NCBI RefSeq assembly: GCF_050529585.1
Contig: NZ_CP172882.1
Location: 2,852,001 to 2,916,000, forward strand
Source: Enterococcus_D sp050529585
GTDB taxonomy: Bacteria > Bacillota > Bacilli > Lactobacillales > Enterococcaceae
DNA: 64,000 nt
Reading direction: 5' to 3'
Shown here piece after piece: positions 1-6,876 of this stretch. The notes beneath the pieces are model-generated. The model was not told where the DNA came from and searched no databases. It worked only from the letters and a program-made list of their open reading frames with translations. The translations under genes and the position numbers were made by a program. Every line of letters starts with the position of its first letter. Positions within the stretch are counted from its first letter, which is position 1.

Positions 1-208
1 TATGGGGATCCATCTGCAGTTCGGCGAGGATTCCAGCGACTTGGATCGGGTGGATAATATAGGGCTCGCCAGATTTGCGGAATTGTTCTTTATGGGCTTC
101 TGTGGCATAATCCAATGCTTTTTGGACAAATGCTACATGCTCATCACTCATATAATGCGATACCAAATTTATAACATTTGGGCCGGTCAATATGACTTCT
201 TTCGCCAT
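1..208 (-). CDS. rel: (p)ppGpp synthase/hydrolase Rel, N-terminal part only
   Basis: This is the start of a bifunctional RelA/SpoT-type enzyme, which makes and degrades (p)ppGpp in the stringent response. Only the first 69 residues are inside the window; the rest lies beyond base 1. The visible part contains the beginning of the HD hydrolase domain, including an alternation of FVQKALDYA, a basic HKEQFRKSGEPY stretch and the HPIQVA motif with its metal-binding His, typical of Rel N-termini. The ATG at 208 has a good GGAGGCG ribosome binding site. The gene lies downstream of rsmE on the same strand, as is common in Lactobacillales. Function is family knowledge; the missing synthetase, TGS and ACT domains cannot be checked here. 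Confidence 0.9.
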   Translation of the reverse strand, partial: MAKEVILTGPNVINLVSHYMSDEHVAFVQKALDYATEAHKEQFRKSGEPYIIHPIQVAGILAELQMDPH

Positions 209-242
209 GATTGTCGCCTCCTTCTTCTTGTTTTCAAAAATT

Positions 243-303
243 AGACAGCAGTCCCTGACAAGAGGTTGCCGAAGCAAACTCTTTCAAGCATGGACTCCTG
301 TCT
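243..303 (-). promoter_or_regulatory. Structured RNA element in the rel 5' leader
   Basis: The rel leader can fold into a two-part hairpin. The outer stem pairs 243-254 with 292-303 (6 bp, one C/C mismatch, 5 bp). The inner stem pairs 261-269 with 274-282 (one mismatch) and, on the rel strand, is capped by a UUCG tetraloop. A short T-run follows the outer stem on the rel strand. It could be an attenuator, an mRNA stabiliser or a protein-binding site. I do not recognise it as a named riboswitch class. Confidence 0.5.
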
Positions 304-328
304 AAACCACTCTTTGATAATTACTGAC

Positions 329-357
329 ATTATACAAACTTTTCTGGCTTTTTTCAA
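329..357 (-). promoter_or_regulatory. Probable rel promoter
   Basis: On the minus strand there is a -35 TTGAAA (357-352), a 17-base spacer and a perfect -10 TATAAT (334-329). It would start transcription near 322, giving rel a leader of about 110 nucleotides. It sits just past the stop of the upstream aldolase-like gene, so rel can be transcribed independently of rsmE/prmA. Confidence 0.7.
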
Positions 358-390
358 TCACCGGCGCTCGATATTCCAGGCCGAATCCTT

Positions 391-1029
391 TTACAAAAAA
401 TCGCTGGCAGTGAAAGGAACACTGACTTTTGCAGCGCCCGCTGCAGTCAACTGATCGTACGCTGTGTTATCCGCTGTTTCGGGATTGCTTTGAATCGTCA
501 ACTGTTCGCCGCCGTCTAGCGCAAAAAGCGTCACGTCATGGACTGCCTCTGCAAGTGGTGTCCCCTGCCCCAAAACAACACTCGGCCAGTTCTGTGCTTT
601 CAATTGCTGGGCGACTTGGATTTTGGTCAACTCATTCATGTTTTCTGTTTGTAAAGCCAAACGGATTTCGCCACCTGTCAACGTCAATGAGCGAATCGTC
701 TCAATCAATTCTTCAAATCCCTGGCTATTATGGAGCAATAAAGAGGCAGGCAGCCATACTTCAAGAAAATCTGCACCATCCATAAATGCCCGCCCAATCT
801 CGTAAGCGATTTTTGCCATCGTGCCTTGTGCCAATGGATAGTCGATCACACCACCAATCTGTAAATTGGCGGTTTGAGCCAATTGTTTGGCACGACGAAT
901 CGCGCTAGGGAGAACGACTACTTCTTTGATCGAGGTCTGCTGGCAATACAGGATGGCATCTTTTAGGTGCCAGTCTGTCAAATCCGCCGCTAATAAACGG
1001 ACACTGATATTTCTTTGCGTTGTTTCCAT
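391..1029 (-). CDS. DeoC-like TIM-barrel protein, probably not a working aldolase
   Basis: A 212-residue protein that resembles deoxyribose-phosphate aldolase over its N-terminal half. The segments VVVLPSAIRRAKQL, GGVIDYPLAQGTM and FMDGADFLEVWLPASLL align by eye with the DeoC strands VCVNP, VIGFPLG and DGADEIDMVINIG. The C-terminal half has no KTSTGF-type motif, so the Schiff-base lysine of DeoC seems to be missing. It starts at an ATG 4 bases after the rsmE stop, preceded by GGAAGTGAG, so it is probably co-transcribed with prmA-rsmE and may be translationally coupled. Role unknown. It may be a sugar-phosphate binding protein or an enzyme with changed chemistry. Confidence 0.6.
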   Translation of the reverse strand: METTQRNISVRLLAADLTDWHLKDAILYCQQTSIKEVVVLPSAIRRAKQLAQTANLQIGGVIDYPLAQGTMAKIAYEIGRAFMDGADFLEVWLPASLLLHNSQGFEELIETIRSLTLTGGEIRLALQTENMNELTKIQVAQQLKAQNWPSVVLGQGTPLAEAVHDVTLFALDGGEQLTIQSNPETADNTAYDQLTAAGAAKVSVPFTASDFL

Positions 1030-1033
1030 CTAC

Positions 1034-1789
1034 TCACTTCCTTGTCAATTCAAGTTGGACACTCACAGCACTTAAAAAATACAATGGCGCTGTTTCCGTG
1101 CGCAAAATCCTTGGTCCTAGACCACATAAAGCTGCTTGATGGGTTTCAGCCAGTTTGATCTCAGTTGATGTCAATCCACCTTCAGGACCAAAAATCGCCA
1201 AGACCTTGCTGCCGGGTTTGACTTGATCAAGGATTTGCAGCAACATGGCAGATTCGCCTTGCTTGGCTGATTCTTCATAAGCAACTAAGATATGATCATA
1301 AGCTGAAAGTTGGGGCCAAAATGACGTTTCATTGGCAAGCAGCGTCACAGAAGGCACGACTTGCCGTTGTGATTGCTCAGCTGCCTCTTGGGCAATTTTG
1401 TGCAGACGTTGTTGTTTTTTTTGCAGTTTCTTTTCATCCCACTTGACGACAGATGTTTGGGCTGGAAACCCGATAAAAGCAGCGGCACCAAGTTCGGTCC
1501 CTTTTTGAACGATCCAGTCTAACTTATCCCCCTTAGGGTACCCGCTGGCAATCGTCACATAGATAGGTAATTCTTTGTTTTGCTGCTCTTTTTCGATTTC
1601 AGTCAGATACACGGTCTCTTCGTCGATCCGGCTGATGGCAGCGATGATCGCTAATTGGTCACGAAACACTAACCCAACTTGGCTGCCGGCAGTCATACGC
1701 ATGACGCGAATCATATGATGAAAAGGTTCGCCGCTTAAGGCGTATTCCGCTTGTGTCTGATAAGGTTGATCAATAAAATATCGTTGCAT
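1034..1789 (-). CDS. rsmE: 16S rRNA (uracil-1498-N3)-methyltransferase RsmE
   Basis: RsmE is a SPOUT-class methyltransferase that methylates N3 of U1498 in 16S rRNA using S-adenosylmethionine. The 251-residue length is normal. Family signatures are visible: the IVQKGTELGAAAFIGF segment, the basic KLQKKQQRLHKIAQEAAEQSQR helix, and the trefoil-knot motifs FGPEGGLTSTEI and LGPRILRTETAPLYFLSAV in the C-terminal third. An N-terminal PUA-like domain (GEPFHHMIRVMRM) is also present. The ATG lies 1 base after the prmA stop, so prmA and rsmE form one transcription unit in the usual order. Confidence 0.93.
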   Translation of the reverse strand: MQRYFIDQPYQTQAEYALSGEPFHHMIRVMRMTAGSQVGLVFRDQLAIIAAISRIDEETVYLTEIEKEQQNKELPIYVTIASGYPKGDKLDWIVQKGTELGAAAFIGFPAQTSVVKWDEKKLQKKQQRLHKIAQEAAEQSQRQVVPSVTLLANETSFWPQLSAYDHILVAYEESAKQGESAMLLQILDQVKPGSKVLAIFGPEGGLTSTEIKLAETHQAALCGLGPRILRTETAPLYFLSAVSVQLELTRK

Positions 1790-1790
1790 C

Positions 1791-2738
1791 TCATTCTTCC
1801 TCGGCTTTTTTGAAGGCGATCGCTACCCAGTCTCTTTGTGTAAATACTTGGTCGATCACAAATCCTTGGTCTTGCATTGCCTCAACAACAAGTTGTTTTT
1901 TGGCCTCAATGATGCCTGAAACGATCAATGTGCCTTCTGGTTTCAATAAACGCCATGCATCCGGGATCATCAATAAAATAATATCTGCTAAGATATTGGC
2001 CACAATGACATCAGCTGTCTCTTCGACATCCGTTAATAAGTTATTTGCTTGAACGTGTACATCATGGGCAACCGGATTCAGTTGCATATTTTCTAATGCT
2101 GAGCGGACAGCAACTTCATCTAAATCATAGGCATACACAGTTTGTGCGCCTAAATGTTTGCTGGCGATACTGAGCACACCAGATCCAGTCCCAACATCTA
2201 ATACGGTTTCTCCACCTCGCAGATACACTTCTAGTGCTTGCAGCGTTAAGCGGGTCGTAGGGTGGGTTCCCGTCCCAAAGGCCATACCAGGATCCAAAGT
2301 GATGATTTTTTCATCTGTTTGGTCAGCTTGATAGTTTTCCCAACTTGGTACAATCGTCAAATAACGGGAGATTCGGCCAGGATGATAATATTTTTTCCAA
2401 GCCGTCGCCCAAGCTTCTTCTACAACTTCATTGGTGGTGATCTCATTTTTGCCAACTGCTAAGCCATAGTCAGGCAACCGATCAATCGCTGCTTTGATGA
2501 TTGGCAGAACTTCCGGTAAAAAAATCGTTTCGGGAAAATACGCCGTTACTTGCGCCCCTTCATCTAAAGTCGTATAGGTTTCTTTGTCTAATATTTCTCC
2601 GTAGGCATCACTTTTAAAGTTTTCGATGTCTAGCACATCTTCGATTGCCACCCCGCTAGCGCCTTGCTCCATCAAAATATTGGCAACAGCTTCTACTGAT
2701 TCACTTGCGGTGGCAACAGTTACTTCATTCCACTTCAT
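1791..2738 (-). CDS. prmA: Ribosomal protein L11 methyltransferase PrmA
   Basis: PrmA trimethylates several amino groups of ribosomal protein L11. The 315-residue length fits the family. The class I methyltransferase motif LDVGTGSGVLSIASKHLGA is in the middle, followed by an acidic strand YAYDLDEV and the motif VIVANILADIILLMIPD, which is highly characteristic of PrmA. The N-terminal domain (MKWNEVTVATASESVEAVANILMEQGASGVAIED) is the L11-binding module. It sits 10 bases downstream of the DUF3013 gene and directly upstream of rsmE, a gene order widespread in Firmicutes. Confidence 0.94.
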   Translation of the reverse strand: MKWNEVTVATASESVEAVANILMEQGASGVAIEDVLDIENFKSDAYGEILDKETYTTLDEGAQVTAYFPETIFLPEVLPIIKAAIDRLPDYGLAVGKNEITTNEVVEEAWATAWKKYYHPGRISRYLTIVPSWENYQADQTDEKIITLDPGMAFGTGTHPTTRLTLQALEVYLRGGETVLDVGTGSGVLSIASKHLGAQTVYAYDLDEVAVRSALENMQLNPVAHDVHVQANNLLTDVEETADVIVANILADIILLMIPDAWRLLKPEGTLIVSGIIEAKKQLVVEAMQDQGFVIDQVFTQRDWVAIAFKKAEEE

Positions 2739-2748
2739 CGTTTACTCC

Positions 2749-3237
2749 TTAATAACTTGGATATGGGATCAATGTATCCCCATCTTTTGTTTGGTATTTT
2801 GTGACTTTTTCAATCCATGCATGTTCATCAAATTTCAGTTCGAACAGGGCATCTTCAGCATCATCATTCAAAAAATCCAACAAGTCGCTTTCGCCTTCGC
2901 TCAGTATCTCATTCAAATAATCGACTAAGCCATCCAACAAAGCTTTTTTGATGCCTTTTTTTCCTTCATAAGGAATGACTGCCAAAAAGTCCGCTTCATC
3001 AAAAGTTGATTTTTTGGGATCATATAATAAAATACCATCTTCAAACTCAATTATTTCTTCTTCAGAGGCAACACCTTGGACATCATCGATTTTTTGATGG
3101 GCTGGGTTTTCTGCAAATAAGCGCAATACAAGCTCAATTGTATGGTTTTTGGCATCCCAATCGATGGCTACATCATACTCCGTGATCTGTTTGGTTAAAC
3201 GTTGGTCTAGATACGTTAAAATCGTTTCCTTCGCCAT
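2749..3237 (-). CDS. DUF3013 family protein
   Basis: A 162-residue acidic cytoplasmic protein with no signal peptide or membrane segment. It matches from memory the DUF3013 family of Lactobacillales, which has no established function. The reading frame stays open upstream, but the ATG at 3237 is the better start: it follows an AGAAGGA ribosome binding site, and residues from MAKETILTYLDQRL onward look conserved. It lies 17 bases after mpg and 10 bases before prmA, so it is probably part of an mpg-DUF3013-prmA-rsmE operon. Confidence 0.7.
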   Translation of the reverse strand: MAKETILTYLDQRLTKQITEYDVAIDWDAKNHTIELVLRLFAENPAHQKIDDVQGVASEEEIIEFEDGILLYDPKKSTFDEADFLAVIPYEGKKGIKKALLDGLVDYLNEILSEGESDLLDFLNDDAEDALFELKFDEHAWIEKVTKYQTKDGDTLIPYPSY

Positions 3238-3254
3238 ATTTTTTTCCTTCTTTC

Positions 3255-3884
3255 TTATCGCCAACCGTGGTCCGGTCGGATCGCTGATTTTTTGATATTG
3301 GTTACATAAGGATTGCCTTCTGCAATAAATCGCAATGGTTTGTCCGTCCATTCCCCTTTGTTAGGGATCCCAATTCTCGGTAATGCGATGACTGCTCTTG
3401 GTATCTGCTTCTTCTGGGGTTCCAAATGGAGAGGACTGGTGATGATCGACTCTCCATATAAATCTGGGCCAATATTCATCGCCTGTACCAACTTTCCAGG
3501 TCCATTGGTCAATGCAGGACCGCTTGTCTGACGGTTGAGATGCATCTCCTTGATACCCTCCACCGGCTCTAAACCACGAATCATGATACCTTGAGGAATG
3601 CCTTCTGGCTGCGTAATGATATTGACGATTCGATGGGTATGCATGGTGTATAGATAAATCGTTCCCGCTTGTTGATACATCGCACGCACTCTGGGGGTTT
3701 GCCGCATTCCTGCACTATGAGCCGCTAAATCTTCTGGCCCAAGATAGGCTTCACAATCTACGATATACCCTCCAAGACGGCCCGCTGGCGTTTCATGGAC
3801 CATATACATACCAATCAGTTGTCGGGCAATCGTTGCTGTATCTGCTTGGTTCAATAAAACCATTAATTCATCCATTTTTATCAC
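3255..3884 (-). CDS. mpg: 3-methyladenine DNA glycosylase (AAG/MPG family)
   Basis: This enzyme removes alkylated purines such as 3-methyladenine and hypoxanthine from DNA, starting base-excision repair. The 209-residue length is typical of bacterial members. Visible signatures are IVDCEAYLGPEDLAAHS with the catalytic Glu, RVRAMYQQAGTIYLYTMHTH, GIMIRGLEP, and the C-terminal RIGIPNKGEWTDKPLRF. The ATG at 3884 is preceded by CGGAG. The product acts in the cytoplasm. Downstream genes follow closely on the same strand, and the divergent rarA, another genome-maintenance gene, is 170 bases away. Confidence 0.93.
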   Translation of the reverse strand: MIKMDELMVLLNQADTATIARQLIGMYMVHETPAGRLGGYIVDCEAYLGPEDLAAHSAGMRQTPRVRAMYQQAGTIYLYTMHTHRIVNIITQPEGIPQGIMIRGLEPVEGIKEMHLNRQTSGPALTNGPGKLVQAMNIGPDLYGESIITSPLHLEPQKKQIPRAVIALPRIGIPNKGEWTDKPLRFIAEGNPYVTNIKKSAIRPDHGWR

Positions 3885-4056
3885 TCCGTTACCCTATTTT
3901 ACACAATTACATGCCAAGTTACTATCATTGCGGCCAATTCTCCTAAAATGAAAAGAAACCGATTGACACAATATCGCCCCCAAAAAAGGAATTCCCTCCT
4001 AGCGCTGCCAGCCATTGGTTCTATGCTATACTAATAAAAAAGGAGAGGATCGTTTT

Positions 4057-5334
4057 ATGCAACAACCATTAGCCTATCGCATGCGTCCTAGAAATTTAGA
4101 TGAAGTCGTTGGTCAGCAACATTTGGTTGGCCCTGGCAAGATCATTCGTCGAATGGTCGAAGCCAAAATGCTGTCATCAATGATTCTCTATGGTCCCCCC
4201 GGAACAGGAAAAACAAGTATTGCCAGTGCGATTGCCGGTTCAACGCGTTACGCCTTTCGCATGCTGAATGCTGCCACCGATACAAAAAAAGATTTGCAGA
4301 TCGTCGCCGAAGAAGCCCGTATGAGCGGGACAGTGATTTTGTTATTAGATGAAGTCCACCGTTTGGATAAAACCAAGCAAGATTTTTTGCTTCCTCATTT
4401 AGAAAGCGGAAAAATCATTCTGATTGGTGCGACAACTGAGAATCCATACATCACCATCAATCCAGCGATTCGCAGTCGGACACAAATTTTTGAAGTCAAA
4501 CCGTTGCAAGAAAGTGACATCTTATTGGCGATCGACCAAGCTTTGGCTGATAGCGAGCGGGGCTTAGGAGATGAAGCCATTACGTTGAGCGATGAAGCCC
4601 GGTTACATCTTTCTCGGGCAACCAATGGTGATCTGCGCAGTGCATTGAATGGATTGGAATTGGCTGCCCGCTCAACCCCAAAATCTGATGATGGCGTGAT
4701 CCATCTTTCCCTTGCGGTGATCGAAGAATGTGTGCAAAGAAAAGCCTTGACCCATGACAAAAACGGAGATGCCCATTATGATGTCATCTCTGCTTTTCAA
4801 AAATCGATCCGCGGCAGCGATGTGGACGCAGCCTTGCATTACTTGGGGCGTCTAGTTGAAGCGGGTGATTTGGCCATTATTTGTCGACGACTGATGGTGA
4901 TTGGCTATGAAGATATCGGTCTGGCCAATCCGGCTGCTGCTGCTCGTACAGTCAATGCCGTTTTGGCAGCGGAACGTTTGGGCTTGCCGGAAGCACGTAT
5001 CCCATTAGCAGATACCGTCGTTGATCTTTGTTTATCCCCTAAATCAAACAGTGCCTATATGGCATTGGATGCAGCGATTGCGGATATTCGCAATGGCAAA
5101 GCTGGTGATGTGCCTGATCACTTAAGAGACAGTCATTATAAAGGTGCAGAGACATTAAACCGCGGTGTCGGTTATCAATATCCCCATAATTTCGAGGATG
5201 CTTGGGTCGACCAGCAATATTTACCAGACAAACTAAAAGGGACACAATACTATGCGCCAAAAGCCACAGGTAAATATGAGCACGCGCTTGGTCAGAGATA
5301 CCAGCAATTAAAGGATCGGAAAAAAAACGGATAG
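4057..5334 (+). CDS. rarA: Replication-associated recombination protein A (RarA/MgsA)
   Basis: RarA is a clamp-loader-like AAA+ ATPase that acts at stalled replication forks. The protein is 425 residues from the ATG at 4057, which follows AAGGAGAGGAT; a longer open frame upstream has no comparable start. Visible features are the N-terminal MRPRNLDEVVGQQHL, Walker A GPPGTGKTS, Walker B LLLDEVHRLD, sensor 1 GATTENPY, and the C-terminal tetramerisation region with EDIGLANPAAA and HLRDSHYKGA. It is followed by 6S RNA and usp, an arrangement known in other lactic acid bacteria. Confidence 0.95.
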   Translation: MQQPLAYRMRPRNLDEVVGQQHLVGPGKIIRRMVEAKMLSSMILYGPPGTGKTSIASAIAGSTRYAFRMLNAATDTKKDLQIVAEEARMSGTVILLLDEVHRLDKTKQDFLLPHLESGKIILIGATTENPYITINPAIRSRTQIFEVKPLQESDILLAIDQALADSERGLGDEAITLSDEARLHLSRATNGDLRSALNGLELAARSTPKSDDGVIHLSLAVIEECVQRKALTHDKNGDAHYDVISAFQKSIRGSDVDAALHYLGRLVEAGDLAIICRRLMVIGYEDIGLANPAAAARTVNAVLAAERLGLPEARIPLADTVVDLCLSPKSNSAYMALDAAIADIRNGKAGDVPDHLRDSHYKGAETLNRGVGYQYPHNFEDAWVDQQYLPDKLKGTQYYAPKATGKYEHALGQRYQQLKDRKKNG

Positions 5335-5401
5335 CACAGTCTTTTGGGTGGTCTCTCATGGAGAAGCACACACTTTTTGGTATCGTTTTCAATCAACTTT
5401 A

Positions 5402-5430
5402 TTGCACCTTTTGTATTCCTATGCTACTAT
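5402..5430 (+). promoter_or_regulatory. Promoter of the 6S RNA gene
   Basis: A -35 TTGCAC (5402-5407), a 17-base spacer and a -10 TACTAT (5425-5430) predict a start near 5437. No coding sequence begins soon after it, which fits a stable RNA gene. Confidence 0.75.
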
Positions 5431-5436
5431 AAGGGT

Positions 5437-5640
5437 GGGAAATCTGTGATGTACGAGTTATCCCTTTTGTGTGTTGACCGAACATTTTTATTGATATCTT
5501 GGGATCTGTCTTGTGTCAATGCTGGTAACATGCCTTTTCTTTTGGTAGTTCGAAGCTTAGACCGTGGAACCCACCTGCTAGAATTTGCGGGATCAATACT
5601 ACGGGAAAAAGAACGGCATCAACGGATATTACCCATTCTT
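5437..5640 (+). ncRNA. ssrS: 6S RNA
   Basis: About 200 nucleotides with no coding function between rarA and usp, the position of 6S RNA in several lactic acid bacteria. The ends can pair to form the closing stem of 6S RNA: UGGG near the 5' end with CCCA near 5631, and AUCUGU...GAUG (5442-5452) with CAUC AACGGAU (5617-5627). The centre contains long stretches able to form the open bubble that mimics a melted promoter. 6S RNA binds the housekeeping RNA polymerase and shifts transcription in stationary phase. The call rests on position, size, promoter, terminator and terminal pairing; I could not run a covariance search. Confidence 0.75.
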
Positions 5641-5651
5641 TTATAGAATGT

Positions 5652-5682
5652 GCCACCTGTTTTTTGACAGGTGGCTTTTTTT
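5652..5682 (+). terminator. Terminator of the 6S RNA gene
   Basis: GCCACCTGT (5652-5660) pairs with ACAGGTGGC (5667-5675) and is followed by a run of seven T. Confidence 0.9.
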
Positions 5683-5786
5683 GTCTGATTTATACGCCCT
5701 TTTCTCCCTCGAAATCAGCCTGTCTTTGCTATTCCTCAGTGTCTTCGTTATACTTGAGGTATCTTTGAATACAGGAGCGAACCCAC

Positions 5787-6074
5787 ATGATGATCATCTT
5801 ATTATTTACCCTGGTGGCCCTTGTTTTATTGACCACTAGTTATTTACTCTACGCCAAACAATCGATTTTTTTCACTTTGATCCCTAATAGCAGCAACAAC
5901 CAATCCTTTTTGAAAATATATAGTCTCATCCATCTGGTATTAGGGTTGTTGGCGATCGTCGTGGCTGTCATAAATTTGAAACTGATTGCCTTAGGCTATT
6001 TGGCACTCTTATTGGCTTCTTCTGCTTCATTTAGTATCTTGCTTGCGCAAAAAATGAAAAAAAACAGGGATTAG
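5787..6074 (+). CDS. Small membrane protein of unknown function
   Basis: A 95-residue hydrophobic protein with about three membrane segments: residues 2-22 (IILLFTLVALVLLTTSYLLY), about 45-66 and about 68-86, ending in a basic tail KMKKNRD. The ATG follows GGAGCG at a spacing of about 9 bases; a second ATG is the next codon. It lies between the 6S RNA terminator and usp and could be co-transcribed with usp, with 61 bases between them. I do not recognise a family. Confidence 0.6.
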   Translation: MMIILLFTLVALVLLTTSYLLYAKQSIFFTLIPNSSNNQSFLKIYSLIHLVLGLLAIVVAVINLKLIALGYLALLLASSASFSILLAQKMKKNRD

Positions 6075-6135
6075 GTTTTCATTTTCGGTCAAAAAGGACT
6101 ACAATAAAAGAAAAGAACTGATGGGAGTGTTTCAT

Positions 6136-6612
6136 ATGTTACAACAATATCAACGAATCATGGTCGCCGTAGATGGATCAAGTGAATCAGAGCTTGCCTT
6201 TAAGAAAGCTGTCAATGTCGCACAACGAAACGATTCTGAATTGATTTTGGCACATGTGATCGATACCCGTGCTTTCCAAACGGTTTCTTCTTTCGACGGG
6301 ATGTTGGCAGAACAAGCGACTGAAATGGCCAAACAAACATTGAAAGATTATGAAGACTATGCCCGCAAGCATCAAGTTGCTTCGGTCAAAACGGTGATCG
6401 AATATGGTTCACCAAAACCAATCATTGCCAAACAATTACCCGAAGAACACCACATTGACTTGATCATGATCGGCGCCACTGGGTTAAATGCAGTCGAACG
6501 CATCTTCATTGGTTCCGTTTCTGAGTATGTCATTCGCCATGCCGGCTGTGATGTATTGGTCGTACGGACTGACTTGCAAAATCAATTACCAACAGTAGAG
6601 ACCAAAAATTGA
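6136..6612 (+). CDS. Universal stress protein, UspA family
   Basis: A 158-residue single Usp domain. The N-terminus YQRIMVAVDGSSESELAFKKAV and the C-terminal nucleotide-binding motif GATG-x9-GSVSEYVIRHAGCDVLVVR (G-2x-G-9x-G-S) show an ATP-binding type Usp. Such proteins are stress-induced cytoplasmic dimers without a defined enzymatic role. The ATG at 6136 follows GGGAG at a good distance; the open frame extends five codons further upstream, but that would bury the ribosome binding site. A strong terminator follows directly. Confidence 0.9.
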   Translation: MLQQYQRIMVAVDGSSESELAFKKAVNVAQRNDSELILAHVIDTRAFQTVSSFDGMLAEQATEMAKQTLKDYEDYARKHQVASVKTVIEYGSPKPIIAKQLPEEHHIDLIMIGATGLNAVERIFIGSVSEYVIRHAGCDVLVVRTDLQNQLPTVETKN

Positions 6613-6623
6613 TATTTGATCAG

Positions 6624-6649
6624 CCTGTCTTTTTTGAGACAGGTTTTTT
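6624..6649 (+). terminator. Terminator after usp
   Basis: CCTGTCT (6624-6630) pairs with AGACAGG (6637-6643), followed by six T. Confidence 0.9.
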
Positions 6650-6654
6650 AGTAT

Positions 6655-6743
6655 AAAAAAAACCTGGATGGCAAAAACCATCCAGGATGACAAGTCGGTT
6701 ATCCTAACTTGTACAGCAAAAAAATGAAAGCAAAGTAATAGGT
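6655..6743 (-). ncRNA. Candidate small RNA on the minus strand
   Basis: The minus strand carries a promoter-like sequence, TTTACA (6778-6773), 17 bases, TTAGAT (6755-6750). It is followed 60-90 bases later by a strong terminator: CCTGGATGG and CCATCCAGG (6686-6663), then seven or more T. Between them no protein is encoded, but a second hairpin (CAAGT/ACTTG with inner GG/CC, about 6714-6694) can form. This fits an RNA of about 85-90 nucleotides. Alternatively it could be a second, distal terminator for the ABC transporter operon, but that operon already has a terminator at its stop codon. No known family is recognised. Confidence 0.5.
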
Positions 6744-6842
6744 ACCTCTATCTAACCACGTTTTGCAGTGAATGTAAATAGTTTATTCTGAATTTTCTGA
6801 ATAGATATTCATTTTAAGCAAACATACCTATCTTTGACACCA

Positions 6843-6876
6843 AAAAAACGCCGACTTAAGAAAATCGACGCCAAAA
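6843..6876 (-). terminator. Terminator at the end of the ABC transporter operon
   Basis: On the minus strand CGTCGA pairs with TCGGCG across a 10-base loop, followed by seven T. It overlaps the stop codon of the permease gene. Confidence 0.7.

Noticed and set aside
4395..4760. Open frame of 121 residues antisense to rarA
   Set aside because: Shadow of the AAA+ coding sequence; no promoter or start signal.
5344..5839. Two overlapping open frames of 84-100 residues across the 6S RNA region
   Set aside because: Composition is unlike protein, no ribosome binding site, and the region has the promoter, terminal pairing and terminator of a stable RNA.
6790..6804. Possible CodY box (AATTTTCTGAATAGA)
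   Set aside because: Three mismatches to the consensus and no clear target gene start; recorded as weak only.
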